Assembly: GCA_045807125.1 (NCBI GenBank)
Contig: JBJMHZ010000023.1
Span: forward strand, 1 to 64,000
From: JBJMHZ01 sp045807125
GTDB taxonomy: Bacteria > Actinomycetota > Actinomycetes > JAWWOL01
Direction of reading: 5' to 3'
DNA length: 64,000 nt
Each line of letters starts with the position of its first letter. Position 1 is the stretch's first letter. The notes beneath the pieces are model-generated. The model saw nothing but the letters and a program-made list of their open reading frames with translations, was not told where the DNA came from and ran no database searches. A program made the position numbers and the translations under genes. This document shows, piece after piece, positions 43,662 to 52,482 of this stretch.

Positions 43662-43692
43662 CCACCAACGGACGAGGAGGGGAAGCGGCGCC

Positions 43693-44643
43693 ATGGGGCC
43701 GACGAACTGGAGCGCGCTGACGCGCATGCCGGTCAAGGCGTACCACTACGAGCTCGACACCTGGTTCCGCGAGGGGCTCAGCGAGGCCCGCGAGGCGTGC
43801 GGCGATCGGTGGGACGAGGTGCTGCACCGCTCCACCCTGATGCTGGTCAAGCCCGACGGCCTGGCCACCGGCAAGCTCAAGGCCATCCGCGACTTCCTGG
43901 CGGCGCACGGATTCTCGGTCATCGGCGCCGAGCTGTTCCACTTCGACCGGTACACCGGGCGCGAGCTGTGGCGCCATCAGCACACGCTCGCGACGCTGGA
44001 CCGGCTGGCCGTCAACGACGTCGTGCTGCAAGCGGGTCCGACCCTGCTGCTGCTCCTGCGCAGCGACGGCCGGCACGTCGCGCCGGCGAGCGTGCACCTC
44101 AGCTCGCTCAAGGGAAAGGCCGACATGTCGCAGCAGGCCGCAGACAGCCTGCGCAGCATCCTGAACCGGCCCAACCGGATGTGCAGCATGATTCACTGCG
44201 CCGACGAGCCGGCCGACCTCATCCGCGAGCTCAACCTGCTGATGGACCCCGTACCGCGCCGCCGGCTGCTCGCCCAGCTCGCCGACGGGACCTCGTCGAC
44301 CGCGGACGAGGAGCTCGTCGACCGGGTGCTTCACTCAGGAGAGTTCGGCGGTGTCACCCTCGATCACGACGCCGCCGTGCAGCGGATCGACCAGCTGGCG
44401 CGGGAGCGGGGCGAAGAGCGCCCCGAGCTGGCCGAGCCGGCGAGGCAGGTCCGCGCCTGGCTGGCGGGCGCGGCACGCGGCGAGCTGCTGCCCTGGCGCG
44501 AGTTCGCCGGCGTGCTCGCATCGCTCGAGCTCGAGCTGGACGTCTGGGACCTCGTCATCACGGGCAGCAGCCACATCCTCGAGGACGAGCCGGGCGCCTT
44601 CAAGGTGATCGGCAACCCGCCGCCGGGCGCCTGGCTGACGTGA
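43693..44643 (+). CDS. Nucleoside-diphosphate-kinase-like protein with C-terminal extension
   Basis: A 316-residue protein, about twice the length of an ordinary NDP kinase. Residues ~45-185 resemble NDP kinase: TLMLVKPDG at the start and a His168 in MIHCADEPADLIREL, corresponding to the phospho-His motif NxxHGSDS. The remaining ~130 residues have no recognised domain. It could phosphorylate a nucleotide or, through phospho-His168, transfer phosphate to a small molecule. It has a good ribosome binding site (GAGGAGGGG) and is the last cluster gene, converging with ctaB eight bases later. Confidence 0.72.
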   Translation: MGPTNWSALTRMPVKAYHYELDTWFREGLSEAREACGDRWDEVLHRSTLMLVKPDGLATGKLKAIRDFLAAHGFSVIGAELFHFDRYTGRELWRHQHTLATLDRLAVNDVVLQAGPTLLLLLRSDGRHVAPASVHLSSLKGKADMSQQAADSLRSILNRPNRMCSMIHCADEPADLIRELNLLMDPVPRRRLLAQLADGTSSTADEELVDRVLHSGEFGGVTLDHDAAVQRIDQLARERGEERPELAEPARQVRAWLAGAARGELLPWREFAGVLASLELELDVWDLVITGSSHILEDEPGAFKVIGNPPPGAWLT

Positions 44644-44650
44644 GGCGGCC

Positions 44651-45586
44651 TCAGCCGACGAACTGGCTGACGGCGAGGGCCACGAACAGCAGCGTGAGAT
44701 AGGTCGTCGACAGGTGGAACAGCCGCATCGGGCGCAGCGCGCCACCGGCCGCCACGCGACGGTGCAGCGCGTGCGCCTCGACGATGAACCAGCCGCCGAG
44801 GGCGAGCGCCGCCGCGAGGTAGGCCCAGCCGGCCCGGCCGACCGGCACCAGCAGCAGCGACGCGCCGACCATCGCGTACGAGTAGCCGACGATCTTGCGG
44901 ACCACGACCCGCGCGTCGGCCACGACGGGCAGCATCGGGACGCCCGCCGCCGCGTAGTCGTCGCGGAACTTCATCGCCAGCGCCCAGAAGTGCGGCGGCG
45001 TCCAGAAGAACACGATCGCGAACAGCACGACCGCCGGCCAGCCGACCCGGCCGGTCACCGCGGACCAGCCGATCAGCACCGGGAAGCAGCCGGCGGCCCC
45101 GCCGACGACGATGTTGGACGGCGTGCGCCGCTTGAGCCCGAGCGTGTAGACGAAGACGTAGAACAGGATGGCGGCGTCGGCGAGCAGCGCCGACGGCCAG
45201 TTGACGCCGAGCCCGAGCAGCAGGGTCGCGGCGACGCCGAGGGCGATCCCGAAGCGCAGCGCCTCGACCGGCCGGACGATCGCGCCGGCCCGGACGAGCG
45301 GGCGCCGCGACGTCCGCTTCATCACCCGGTCGATGTCGCGGTCGACGTAACAGTTGATCGTGTTGGCGCTGCCGGCGGCGCAGGTGCCGCCCACCAGCGT
45401 CGCGACCACCGCCCACCACGACGGCAGGCCGCGCGCGGCCAGCACCATCGCGGGGACGGTGGTGACGAGCAGCAGCTCGATGATCCGCGGCTTGGTGAGC
45501 GCGACGTACGCCCGCACCAGGGCGCCGAGCGGGCGCGCCGGCGGGGCGACCGCCTCCTGGTCGGGAAGGGTGCTGGCAATGGTCAC
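44651..45586 (-). CDS. ctaB: Heme O synthase (protoheme IX farnesyltransferase)
   Basis: A 311-residue polytopic UbiA-type prenyltransferase that attaches farnesyl to heme B, the step before CtaA. The Asp-rich motif NCYVDRDIDRVMKRTSRRPL is clear, and about eight to nine transmembrane helices are visible. It is divergent from tkt, as usual in actinobacteria. In this genome it is separated from ctaA by the biosynthetic cluster. Confidence 0.95.
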   Translation of the reverse strand: MTIASTLPDQEAVAPPARPLGALVRAYVALTKPRIIELLLVTTVPAMVLAARGLPSWWAVVATLVGGTCAAGSANTINCYVDRDIDRVMKRTSRRPLVRAGAIVRPVEALRFGIALGVAATLLLGLGVNWPSALLADAAILFYVFVYTLGLKRRTPSNIVVGGAAGCFPVLIGWSAVTGRVGWPAVVLFAIVFFWTPPHFWALAMKFRDDYAAAGVPMLPVVADARVVVRKIVGYSYAMVGASLLLVPVGRAGWAYLAAALALGGWFIVEAHALHRRVAAGGALRPMRLFHLSTTYLTLLFVALAVSQFVG

Positions 45587-45821
45587 GTGGCGGGGCTCAC
45601 CGTGGGCAGGAGACGGGTCCGGTCGCCCTGGTCGGGGACCGTAGGCATCCTATCTCCGGCTCCGGACGAGCCCCGGACGAGCCCCGGACGAGGCCGGTCG
45701 CAAGGGGCGTCCGCAGCCCGCCTCGCCGATGTCTCGGCCGCGTGCACACGGGTACGCTCGCGAGCGCGGTCGCGGCGCAGGGAGCCGGGCGACCCAGCAC
45801 GGCGAGAGGACGCGAGCACCG
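45587..45821. promoter_or_regulatory. Divergent ctaB/tkt intergenic region
   Basis: 235 bp between two divergent core genes must hold both promoters. No confident -35/-10 pair was found by eye. The only obvious structure is the 11-bp repeat at 45662-45694. Confidence 0.4.
45662..45694 (+). repeat. Tandem 11-bp repeat (about three copies)
   Basis: CCGGACGAGCC occurs at 45662 and 45673, with a third copy differing at one base (CCGGACGAGGC) from 45684. It lies between ctaB and tkt and has no obvious coding role. Confidence 0.85.
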
Positions 45822-47933
45822 GTGACGACGACCCAGTCAGCGACCCAGTCCAGCAAGCGACCCGGGGGCGCGGTCGAGTGGACCGACCTCGACCGGCGCG
45901 CCGTCGACGTGGTCAGGGCGCTCGCCATGGACGCGGTCGAGGAGGCCGGCTCCGGTCACCCGGGCACGGCGATGAGCCTCGCCCCCGCCGCGTACCTGCT
46001 CTTCCAGCGGCTGCTGCGGCACGACCCGACCGACCCCGACTGGATCGGGCGCGACCGTTTCGTGCTCTCCTGCGGCCATTCGAGCCTCACGCTCTACATC
46101 CAGCTCTACCTGTCCGGCTACGGGCTCACGATCGAGGACCTCAAGGGCTACCGGCAGTGGGGCAGCCTCACGCCCGGCCACCCCGAGCACGGCCACACGC
46201 CGGGCGTCGAGACGACCACCGGGCCGCTCGGGCAGGGCGTCGGCAACGCGGTCGGCATGGCGATGGCCGCGCGGCGCGAGCGGGGGCTCCTCGACCCGGA
46301 CGCCGCGCAGGGGCAGAGCGCCTTCGACCACACCATCTGGTGCTTCGCCAGCGACGGCGACATCGAGGAGGGCGTGCAGTCCGAGGCCGCGAGCATCGCC
46401 GGGCACCAGCAGCTCGGCAACCTCGTGCTGCTCTACGACGACAACCACATCTCCATCGAGGGCAACACCCGGGTCGCGCTGTCCGAGGACGTGGGCAAGC
46501 GCTACGAGGCGTACGGCTGGCACGTGCAGCACGTCGATGACGTCAACGACGTGCCGGCCCTGAACGACGCCCTCGTCACCGCGCGCGACACCACCGACCG
46601 GCCGAGCCTGATCGTGGTCCGCTCGATCATCGCCTGGCCGGCGCCGCACGCGCAGAACACCGGCAAGGCCCACGGGTCGGCCCTCGGCGCCGCCGAGGTC
46701 GCCGCCACGAAGGAGATCATGGGCTTCGACCCGGAGCGCCGCTTCTGGGTGCCGGACGAGGTGCTCGAGCGCGCTCGCGGCGTCGTCGACCGCGGCCGCG
46801 CGCTGCACGCCGAGTGGCAGGAGCGCTTCGACGCCTGGGCGCAGGCCCAGCCGGAGCGGGCGAGGGAGCTGGAGCGGATGCGCGCCCGGCGCCTCCCCGA
46901 CGGGTGGGCCGATGCGCTGCCGACGTTCGAGGCAGGCAAGGCGATGGCCACCCGCAAGGCATCCGGCGCGGTCATCAACGCGATCGCTCCCGTCCTGCCG
47001 GAGCTGTGGGGCGGCTCTGCCGACCTCGCCGAGTCGAACAACACCGACATCGAGGGGGCCGACGACTTCCTGCCCGACGCGCACGGCGGCTCGCCGTACG
47101 GGCGGACGCTGCACTTCGGCATCCGCGAGCACGCGATGGGCTCGATCATGAACGGCATCACGCTGCACGGGCCGACCCGCGTCTACGGCGGCACGTTCCT
47201 GGTCTTCAGCGACTACATGCGCCCGCCGGTGCGGCTCGCGGCGCTCATGCGGATCCCCACCATCTACGTGTGGACGCACGACTCCATCGGGCTCGGCGAG
47301 GACGGCCCCACCCACCAGCCGATCGAGCACCTGGCCGCGCTGCGGGCGATCCCCGGCCTCGACGTGGTGCGCCCCGGCGACGCCAACGAGACCGCGATCG
47401 CCTGGCGGACCATCATCGAGCGCACCGACCGGCCCGCCGGCCTGTGCCTCACCCGGCAGAACCTGCCGACCATCGACCGGGAGCGGTGCGCGAGCGCCGA
47501 GGGAGTCGCCCGCGGCGCCTACGTGCTGGCGGAGGCGGGCAGCGGGACGCCCGAGGTCATCGTCATCGCGACCGGCAGCGAGGTGTCGATCGCGCTCGAC
47601 GCCCGCGAGCGCCTGGAGGCCGAGGGCGTGCGCACGCGGGTCGTGTCGATGCCGTGCCAGGAATGGTTCCTCGAGCAGGACACCGCCTATCAGCAGCAGG
47701 TGCTGCCGTCGAGCGTCAAGGCGCGGGTGTCGGTGGAGGCGGCCACGCCGTTCGGCTGGCACCGGTTCGTCGGCGACCACGGCGAGGCGCTCGGCATTGA
47801 CCACTACGGGGCGAGCGCGCCGTACCAAGTCATCTACGAGCAGTTCGGCCTGACCCCCGACCGGGTGGTCGCGGCCGCGCGGGCGAGCCTGTCGCGCACC
47901 GGCGCGACGAAGGGCACGACCACTGGCAACTGA
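45822..47933 (+). CDS. tkt: Transketolase
   Basis: A 703-residue thiamine-diphosphate enzyme of the non-oxidative pentose phosphate pathway. It has GHPGTAMSLAP, HGHTPGVETTTGPLGQG, the ThDP-binding GDGDIEEG-like ASDGDIEEG and the C-terminal region with THDSIGLGEDGPTHQP. GTG 45822 is chosen with GAGAGGA about eleven bases upstream; codons further 5' are Arg-rich and not conserved-looking. It is first in the tkt-tal-pgi-zwf-opcA-pgl series. Confidence 0.96.
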   Translation: MTTTQSATQSSKRPGGAVEWTDLDRRAVDVVRALAMDAVEEAGSGHPGTAMSLAPAAYLLFQRLLRHDPTDPDWIGRDRFVLSCGHSSLTLYIQLYLSGYGLTIEDLKGYRQWGSLTPGHPEHGHTPGVETTTGPLGQGVGNAVGMAMAARRERGLLDPDAAQGQSAFDHTIWCFASDGDIEEGVQSEAASIAGHQQLGNLVLLYDDNHISIEGNTRVALSEDVGKRYEAYGWHVQHVDDVNDVPALNDALVTARDTTDRPSLIVVRSIIAWPAPHAQNTGKAHGSALGAAEVAATKEIMGFDPERRFWVPDEVLERARGVVDRGRALHAEWQERFDAWAQAQPERARELERMRARRLPDGWADALPTFEAGKAMATRKASGAVINAIAPVLPELWGGSADLAESNNTDIEGADDFLPDAHGGSPYGRTLHFGIREHAMGSIMNGITLHGPTRVYGGTFLVFSDYMRPPVRLAALMRIPTIYVWTHDSIGLGEDGPTHQPIEHLAALRAIPGLDVVRPGDANETAIAWRTIIERTDRPAGLCLTRQNLPTIDRERCASAEGVARGAYVLAEAGSGTPEVIVIATGSEVSIALDARERLEAEGVRTRVVSMPCQEWFLEQDTAYQQQVLPSSVKARVSVEAATPFGWHRFVGDHGEALGIDHYGASAPYQVIYEQFGLTPDRVVAAARASLSRTGATKGTTTGN

Positions 47934-48019
47934 CCGGGGCGACCGACCGGCGGCATGACCGGGGCGAGCGAGAGCTTAGACGTACTGACGACCATCTCCA
48001 CCGACGAAGGAGCAGGACC

Positions 48020-49138
48020 ATGACCGATCCCCTCGGCACGCTAACGGAGGCCGGTGTCGCGGTCTGGCTCGACGACCTCAGCCGCGACCGGCTGCGCACC
48101 GGCAATCTCGGCGACCTGATCCGTGACCGCCACCTCGTGGGCATCACCACCAACCCCACGATCTTCCAGAAGGCCATCGCCGGGTCGGACAGCTACGACC
48201 CGCAGCTTCAGGATCTCGCCCACCGGGGCGTCGACGTCGGCGAGGCGCTGCGCTCGCTCACGACGTACGACGTGCGCTGGGCCTGCGACGTGCTCCGCCC
48301 GGTCCACGACGCGACCGACGGCGTCGACGGCCGGGTCTCGATCGAGGTCGACCCGCGGCTGGCGCACGACACCGCGAAGACGGTCGCCGAGGCCCGCGCC
48401 CTGTGGTGGCTGGTCGACCGGCCCAACCTGTTCATCAAGATCCCGGCCACCGTCGAGGGCCTGCCGGCCATCAGCCAGTGCCTCGCCGAGGGCATCAGCG
48501 TCAACGTCACGCTGATCTTCTCGCTGCAGCGCTACGACGCCGTGATCGACGCCTTCCTCGAGGGCATGCAGCGGGCCCAGCACGCCGGGCACGACCTCAG
48601 CCGGCTCGGCTCGGTCGCCTCGTTCTTCGTCTCGCGGGTCGACTCCGAGGTCGACAAGCGGCTGGAGAAGCTCGGCAGCGCCGACGCCGGCGCCCTGCGC
48701 GGCAAGGCCGCCGTCGCCAATGCGCGGCTGGCGTACGAGATCTACGAGGCGAGGTTCGCGAGCGACGACTGGCAGCGGCTGGCCAAGGCCGGCGCCCGTC
48801 CCCAGCGGCCGCTGTGGGCGTCGACCTCGACGAAGGACCCCGCGTACGAGGACACCATGTACGTCGTCGACCTGGTCGCGCCTGGCACCGTCAACACGAT
48901 GCCCGAGAGCACGCTGCAGGCCGTCTACGATCACGGCGACATCCCGGGCGACAGCGTGCGCGGGAACTACGCGCACGCCCACGAGATCCTCGACCGGCTC
49001 GGGGCGCTCAGCATCGGCTACGACGAGGTGGTCGAGACGCTCGAGCGCGAGGGCGTCGAGAAGTTCGAGCAGTCGTGGAGCGAGCTCACGGAGGCGGTCT
49101 CCGGGCAGCTCGGCCGATTCGGAGGGAACGGCAAGTGA
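48020..49138 (+). CDS. tal: Transaldolase
   Basis: A 372-residue transaldolase of the actinobacterial type. The Schiff-base lysine is Lys140 in LFIKIPAT, with GITTNPTIFQKAI near the N-terminus and NVTLIFSLQRY. It transfers dihydroxyacetone units between sugar phosphates. The ATG has GAAGGAG upstream. Its stop overlaps the pgi GTG as GTGA. Confidence 0.96.
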   Translation: MTDPLGTLTEAGVAVWLDDLSRDRLRTGNLGDLIRDRHLVGITTNPTIFQKAIAGSDSYDPQLQDLAHRGVDVGEALRSLTTYDVRWACDVLRPVHDATDGVDGRVSIEVDPRLAHDTAKTVAEARALWWLVDRPNLFIKIPATVEGLPAISQCLAEGISVNVTLIFSLQRYDAVIDAFLEGMQRAQHAGHDLSRLGSVASFFVSRVDSEVDKRLEKLGSADAGALRGKAAVANARLAYEIYEARFASDDWQRLAKAGARPQRPLWASTSTKDPAYEDTMYVVDLVAPGTVNTMPESTLQAVYDHGDIPGDSVRGNYAHAHEILDRLGALSIGYDEVVETLEREGVEKFEQSWSELTEAVSGQLGRFGGNGK

Positions 49139-50919
49139 CCGACGAGGTCGGACCGGAGGACGTCGTCGAGGCGCGCCGGGCGATGGAGGCACCGAGCGAG
49201 GTCGTCGGCCTTGGACCGGGCGAGGGCGCAGGCGCGAGGGCAGGCACGGAGGCACCGGGGGCACCGGAGGAGCGCGACGTGACGGCCGGCGGCGTCAGCG
49301 TGCGCGTCCACGGCGCGGTGCTCGGCGCCGCGCGCGACGCGGTGCTGGCCGACGCGGCCGACGCGGCCGAGGGCGGCCTGCCGGCGGCCATCGTGGCGAA
49401 GGACGCCGGCCTGTGGGGCAGCGACGCCGCGGCGCTGGCGGCCGAGCGGCTCGGCTGGCTCGACCTGCCGCGCACGTCGGCCGAGCTCGTGCCCCGGCTC
49501 GCCGCCCTCCGCGAGGAGCTGCGCGCGCAGGGCATCGACCACGTCGTGCTCGCCGGCATGGGCGGGTCGTCGCTCGCGCCGGAGGTCATCACCAGGGCGG
49601 CCGGCGCCGAGCTCACCGTCCTCGACACCACCGACCCGCACCAGGTGCGCCGGGTGCTGGCCGACCGGCTCGACCGCACCGTCGTCGTCGTGTCCAGCAA
49701 GTCGGGCGGGACCGTCGAGACCGACAGCCACCGGCTGGCGTACGAGCACGCGTTCCGCGCGGCCGGCATCGACCCGGCGAGCCGGCTGATCGTCGTGACC
49801 GACCCCGGGTCGCCGCTGGAGGACGCCGCGCGGGCGGCGGGCTACCGCGACGTCTTCCTCGCCGACCCGACCGTCGGCGGCCGCTACAGCGCGCTGACCG
49901 CCTTCGGGCTGGTCCCCAGCGCGCTCGCCGGCGCCGATGCCGGGGAGCTGCTGGCGCAGGCGAGGGCGCTCGAGCCAGCCCTCGGGCAGCTCGCGGACAA
50001 CCCGGCCCTCGAGCTCGGTGCGACTCTCGGCGGAGCTGCGAGGGGCGGGCGCGACAAGCTCGTCATCGCGGTCGAGGGCAGCGAGGCCGGCAACTTCGGC
50101 GACTGGGCCGAGCAGCTGATCGCCGAGTCCACCGGGAAGCACGGCCGCGGCATCCTGCCGGTCGTCGTCGAGGGCAGCTCCTCCCCCGGCTTCAGCGACG
50201 CGGCCGACGTCGTCCTCGCCTCGATCGGCGGCGCGCCGCCCGAGCCGGCCGGCATCGCCGTGAGCGGCCCCCTCGGCGCGCAGTTCCTGGTGTGGGAGTG
50301 CGCGACGGCCGTGGCCGGGTGGGCGATCGGCATCAACCCGTTCGACCAGCCCAACGTGCAGGAGTCCAAGGACAACACGAAGGCCCTGCTGGAGGAGTCC
50401 GGCGTCGGCCCGTTGCCGGAGGGCGAGCCGGCGCTCGTCGACGGCGACATCGCCGTCTTCGCTCCCGACCCCGCCCTCCTCGGCGGGGCGCACGACCTCG
50501 CCGCTGCGCTGGGGGCCCTGCTGGGCGCCGTGCCGCCGGAGGGCTATCTCGCGGTGATGGCCTACCTCGACCGCGAGGGCGACGCCGAGGCCGCCGGCGC
50601 ACGGGCCGCCCTCGCCCAGCGGCTCGGGCACCCGGTCACGTTCGGCTGGGCACCGCGGTTCCTGCACTCGACCGGCCAGTACCACAAGGGCGGCCCGCAG
50701 CGCGGGGCGTTCCTCCAGCTGACCGGCGCGGTCACCGACGACCTCGAGGTGCCCGGCCGGCCCTACACGTTCGGCCGGCTGCAGGCGGCGCAGGCGCTCG
50801 GCGACCTGCGGGCGCTCGCCGGCCGCGGCCGTCCGGTGCTCCGGCTGCACCTGCTCGACCGCGCACGGGGCATCGCCCAGCTGCTCGCGGCCGCCGAGAA
50901 GGCCCAGGTCGTACCATGA
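49135..50919 (+). CDS. pgi: Glucose-6-phosphate isomerase
   Basis: A 594-residue phosphoglucose isomerase. It has GMGGSSLAPEV, SKSGGTVET and GAQFLVWECATAVAGWAIGINPFDQPNVQESK. The first ~45 residues are an Ala/Gly/Glu-rich extension outside the usual domain. The GTG overlaps the tal stop, with GGAGGG upstream. It provides fructose-6-phosphate exchange between glycolysis and the pentose phosphate genes around it. Confidence 0.94.
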   Translation: MTDEVGPEDVVEARRAMEAPSEVVGLGPGEGAGARAGTEAPGAPEERDVTAGGVSVRVHGAVLGAARDAVLADAADAAEGGLPAAIVAKDAGLWGSDAAALAAERLGWLDLPRTSAELVPRLAALREELRAQGIDHVVLAGMGGSSLAPEVITRAAGAELTVLDTTDPHQVRRVLADRLDRTVVVVSSKSGGTVETDSHRLAYEHAFRAAGIDPASRLIVVTDPGSPLEDAARAAGYRDVFLADPTVGGRYSALTAFGLVPSALAGADAGELLAQARALEPALGQLADNPALELGATLGGAARGGRDKLVIAVEGSEAGNFGDWAEQLIAESTGKHGRGILPVVVEGSSSPGFSDAADVVLASIGGAPPEPAGIAVSGPLGAQFLVWECATAVAGWAIGINPFDQPNVQESKDNTKALLEESGVGPLPEGEPALVDGDIAVFAPDPALLGGAHDLAAALGALLGAVPPEGYLAVMAYLDREGDAEAAGARAALAQRLGHPVTFGWAPRFLHSTGQYHKGGPQRGAFLQLTGAVTDDLEVPGRPYTFGRLQAAQALGDLRALAGRGRPVLRLHLLDRARGIAQLLAAAEKAQVVP

Positions 50920-52460
50920 CCCTGCTCTCCGCCCCGCTCGTCAACCCGCTGCGCGACCCCAGGGACCGCCGGCTGCCCAGGATCCCCGACCCGTGCGCGC
51001 TCGTCGTCTTCGGCGTCACCGGCGACCTGGCCCGCAAGAAGCTGATCCCCGCGGTCTACGATCTCGCCAACCGCGGGCTGCTGCCGCCCGAGTTCGTCCT
51101 GCTCGGGTTCGCCAGGAGGGACTGGGGGCAGGAGCGCGGCGAGTTCGAGGAGCTGGCCCACGACGCGGCCCGCAAGGGCTCGCGCACCGAGTTCCGCGAG
51201 GACGTCTGGCGCCGGCTGGCCGGCTCGATCCGGTTCCAGCCGGGCGCGTTCGACGACGACGACGCGTTCGACCAGCTGGCCCACTGCCTGCGGGAGCTGG
51301 AGAGCAGCCACGGCATCGTCGGCAACGCGGCCTTCTACCTGTCGATCCCGCCGGCCATGTTCCCGGTGGTGCTGAAGCAGATGCGCCGCACCGGGATGTC
51401 CGACAACGAGCAGAGCGGCGGGTGGCGGCGGGTCGTCGTCGAGAAGCCGTTCGGCCACGACCTGCGCTCCAGCCGCGAGCTGAACGAGCTCGTCGACGAG
51501 GTCTTCACCCCGCAGGACGTCTTCCGCATCGACCACTACCTCGGCAAGGAGACGGTCCAGAACATCCTCGCCCTGCGCTTCGCCAACACGCTGTTCGAGC
51601 CGGTGTGGAACTCGCACTACGTCGACTCGGTGCAGATCACGATGGCCGAGGACGTCGGCATCGGCGGGCGGGCCGGTTTCTACGACAAGGCCGGCGCGGC
51701 CCGCGACGTCCTCCAGAACCACCTCCTCCAGCTCCTGTCGCTCGTCGCGATGGAGGAGCCGGTCAGCTTCGAGGCCGAGGCCCTGCGGACCGAGAAGCTC
51801 AAGGTGCTCGGGGCGATCTCGCTGCCGGAGGACCTCGCCCGCTACGCCGTCCGCGGCCAGTACGAGAAGGGCTGGCTCGGAGGCTCGGAGGTGGCCGGCT
51901 ACCTCGAGGAGGAGGGCGTCCCCGGCGACTCGGCGACGGAGACCTTCGCCGCGGTGCGGCTCGGCGTCGAGACCAGGCGGTGGGCCGGCGTCCCGTTCTA
52001 CCTGCGCACCGGCAAGCGGCTGCCGCGCCGGGTCACCGAGGTGGCGGTGCTGTTCAAGCGCGCGCCGCACCTGCCGTTCGCCGACACCGACGTCGAGGAG
52101 CTCGGCCGCAACCAGCTGGTCATCAGGGTGCAGCCGGACGAGGGCGTCACCCTCCGCTTCGGCTCGAAGGTGCCAGGCACCACGATGGAGGTCCGCGACG
52201 TGGCGATGGACTTCCTCTACGGCGCGTCGTTCACCGAGTCGTCGCCGGAGGCGTACGAGCGGCTCGTCCTCGACGTGCTGCTGGGCGACAAGACGCTGTT
52301 CCCCAACCACCAGGAGGTCGAGAGCTCGTGGCGGGTCATCGACCCGCTGGAGGCGTTCTGGGCGGGCAGCCGGCCGGAGCGCTACCCGGCGGGCACGTGG
52401 GGGCCCGCGATGGCCGACCGGATGCTGGCCAGCGACGACCGCACCTGGCGGCGGCCGTGA
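50916..52460 (+). CDS. zwf: Glucose-6-phosphate 1-dehydrogenase
   Basis: A 514-residue NADP-dependent dehydrogenase, the first step of the oxidative pentose phosphate pathway. It has the nucleotide motif FGVTGDLARKKLIPA, the substrate motif RIDHYLGKETVQN and EKPFGHDLRSS. The ATG overlaps the pgi stop (ATGA). OpcA, its allosteric partner in actinobacteria, is encoded next. Confidence 0.97.
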   Translation: MTLLSAPLVNPLRDPRDRRLPRIPDPCALVVFGVTGDLARKKLIPAVYDLANRGLLPPEFVLLGFARRDWGQERGEFEELAHDAARKGSRTEFREDVWRRLAGSIRFQPGAFDDDDAFDQLAHCLRELESSHGIVGNAAFYLSIPPAMFPVVLKQMRRTGMSDNEQSGGWRRVVVEKPFGHDLRSSRELNELVDEVFTPQDVFRIDHYLGKETVQNILALRFANTLFEPVWNSHYVDSVQITMAEDVGIGGRAGFYDKAGAARDVLQNHLLQLLSLVAMEEPVSFEAEALRTEKLKVLGAISLPEDLARYAVRGQYEKGWLGGSEVAGYLEEEGVPGDSATETFAAVRLGVETRRWAGVPFYLRTGKRLPRRVTEVAVLFKRAPHLPFADTDVEELGRNQLVIRVQPDEGVTLRFGSKVPGTTMEVRDVAMDFLYGASFTESSPEAYERLVLDVLLGDKTLFPNHQEVESSWRVIDPLEAFWAGSRPERYPAGTWGPAMADRMLASDDRTWRRP

Positions 52461-52482
52461 CGACACCGCGCCGGAGACGCGC

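Larger units (their letters stand above)
6508..44643. other. Hybrid NRPS/PKS biosynthetic gene cluster
   Basis: About 38 kb between the HhH-GPD gene and ctaB holds five adenylation domains, three condensation domains, two ketosynthases, a thioester reductase, three discrete carrier proteins, a hydroxymalonyl-ACP cassette, tailoring oxidoreductases, kinases, a phosphatase, an aminopeptidase, a type II thioesterase and an exporter. Genes run outward in two arms from 19.44-19.83 kb. Flanking genes on both sides belong to one conserved actinobacterial core block, so the boundaries are fairly sharp. No MbtH-like protein, phosphopantetheinyl transferase, acyltransferase or pathway regulator is present. 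Confidence 0.9.

Noticed and set aside
6508..44643. Lasso-peptide or other RiPP cluster, suggested by PqqD-like and HprK-like genes
   Set aside because: No precursor peptide, B1/B2/C maturation proteins, radical SAM or YcaO enzyme is present. The region is dominated by NRPS/PKS genes.
44641..44655. TGAGGCGGCCTCA as a bidirectional terminator between the NDPK-like gene and ctaB
   Set aside because: The two arms leave a one-base loop and there is no T run, so a stable terminator hairpin is not supported.
48403..50919. Apparent tal-pgi fusion from an open frame starting inside tal
   Set aside because: The frame inside tal is not the tal frame. The real pgi starts at GTG 49135, overlapping the tal stop.
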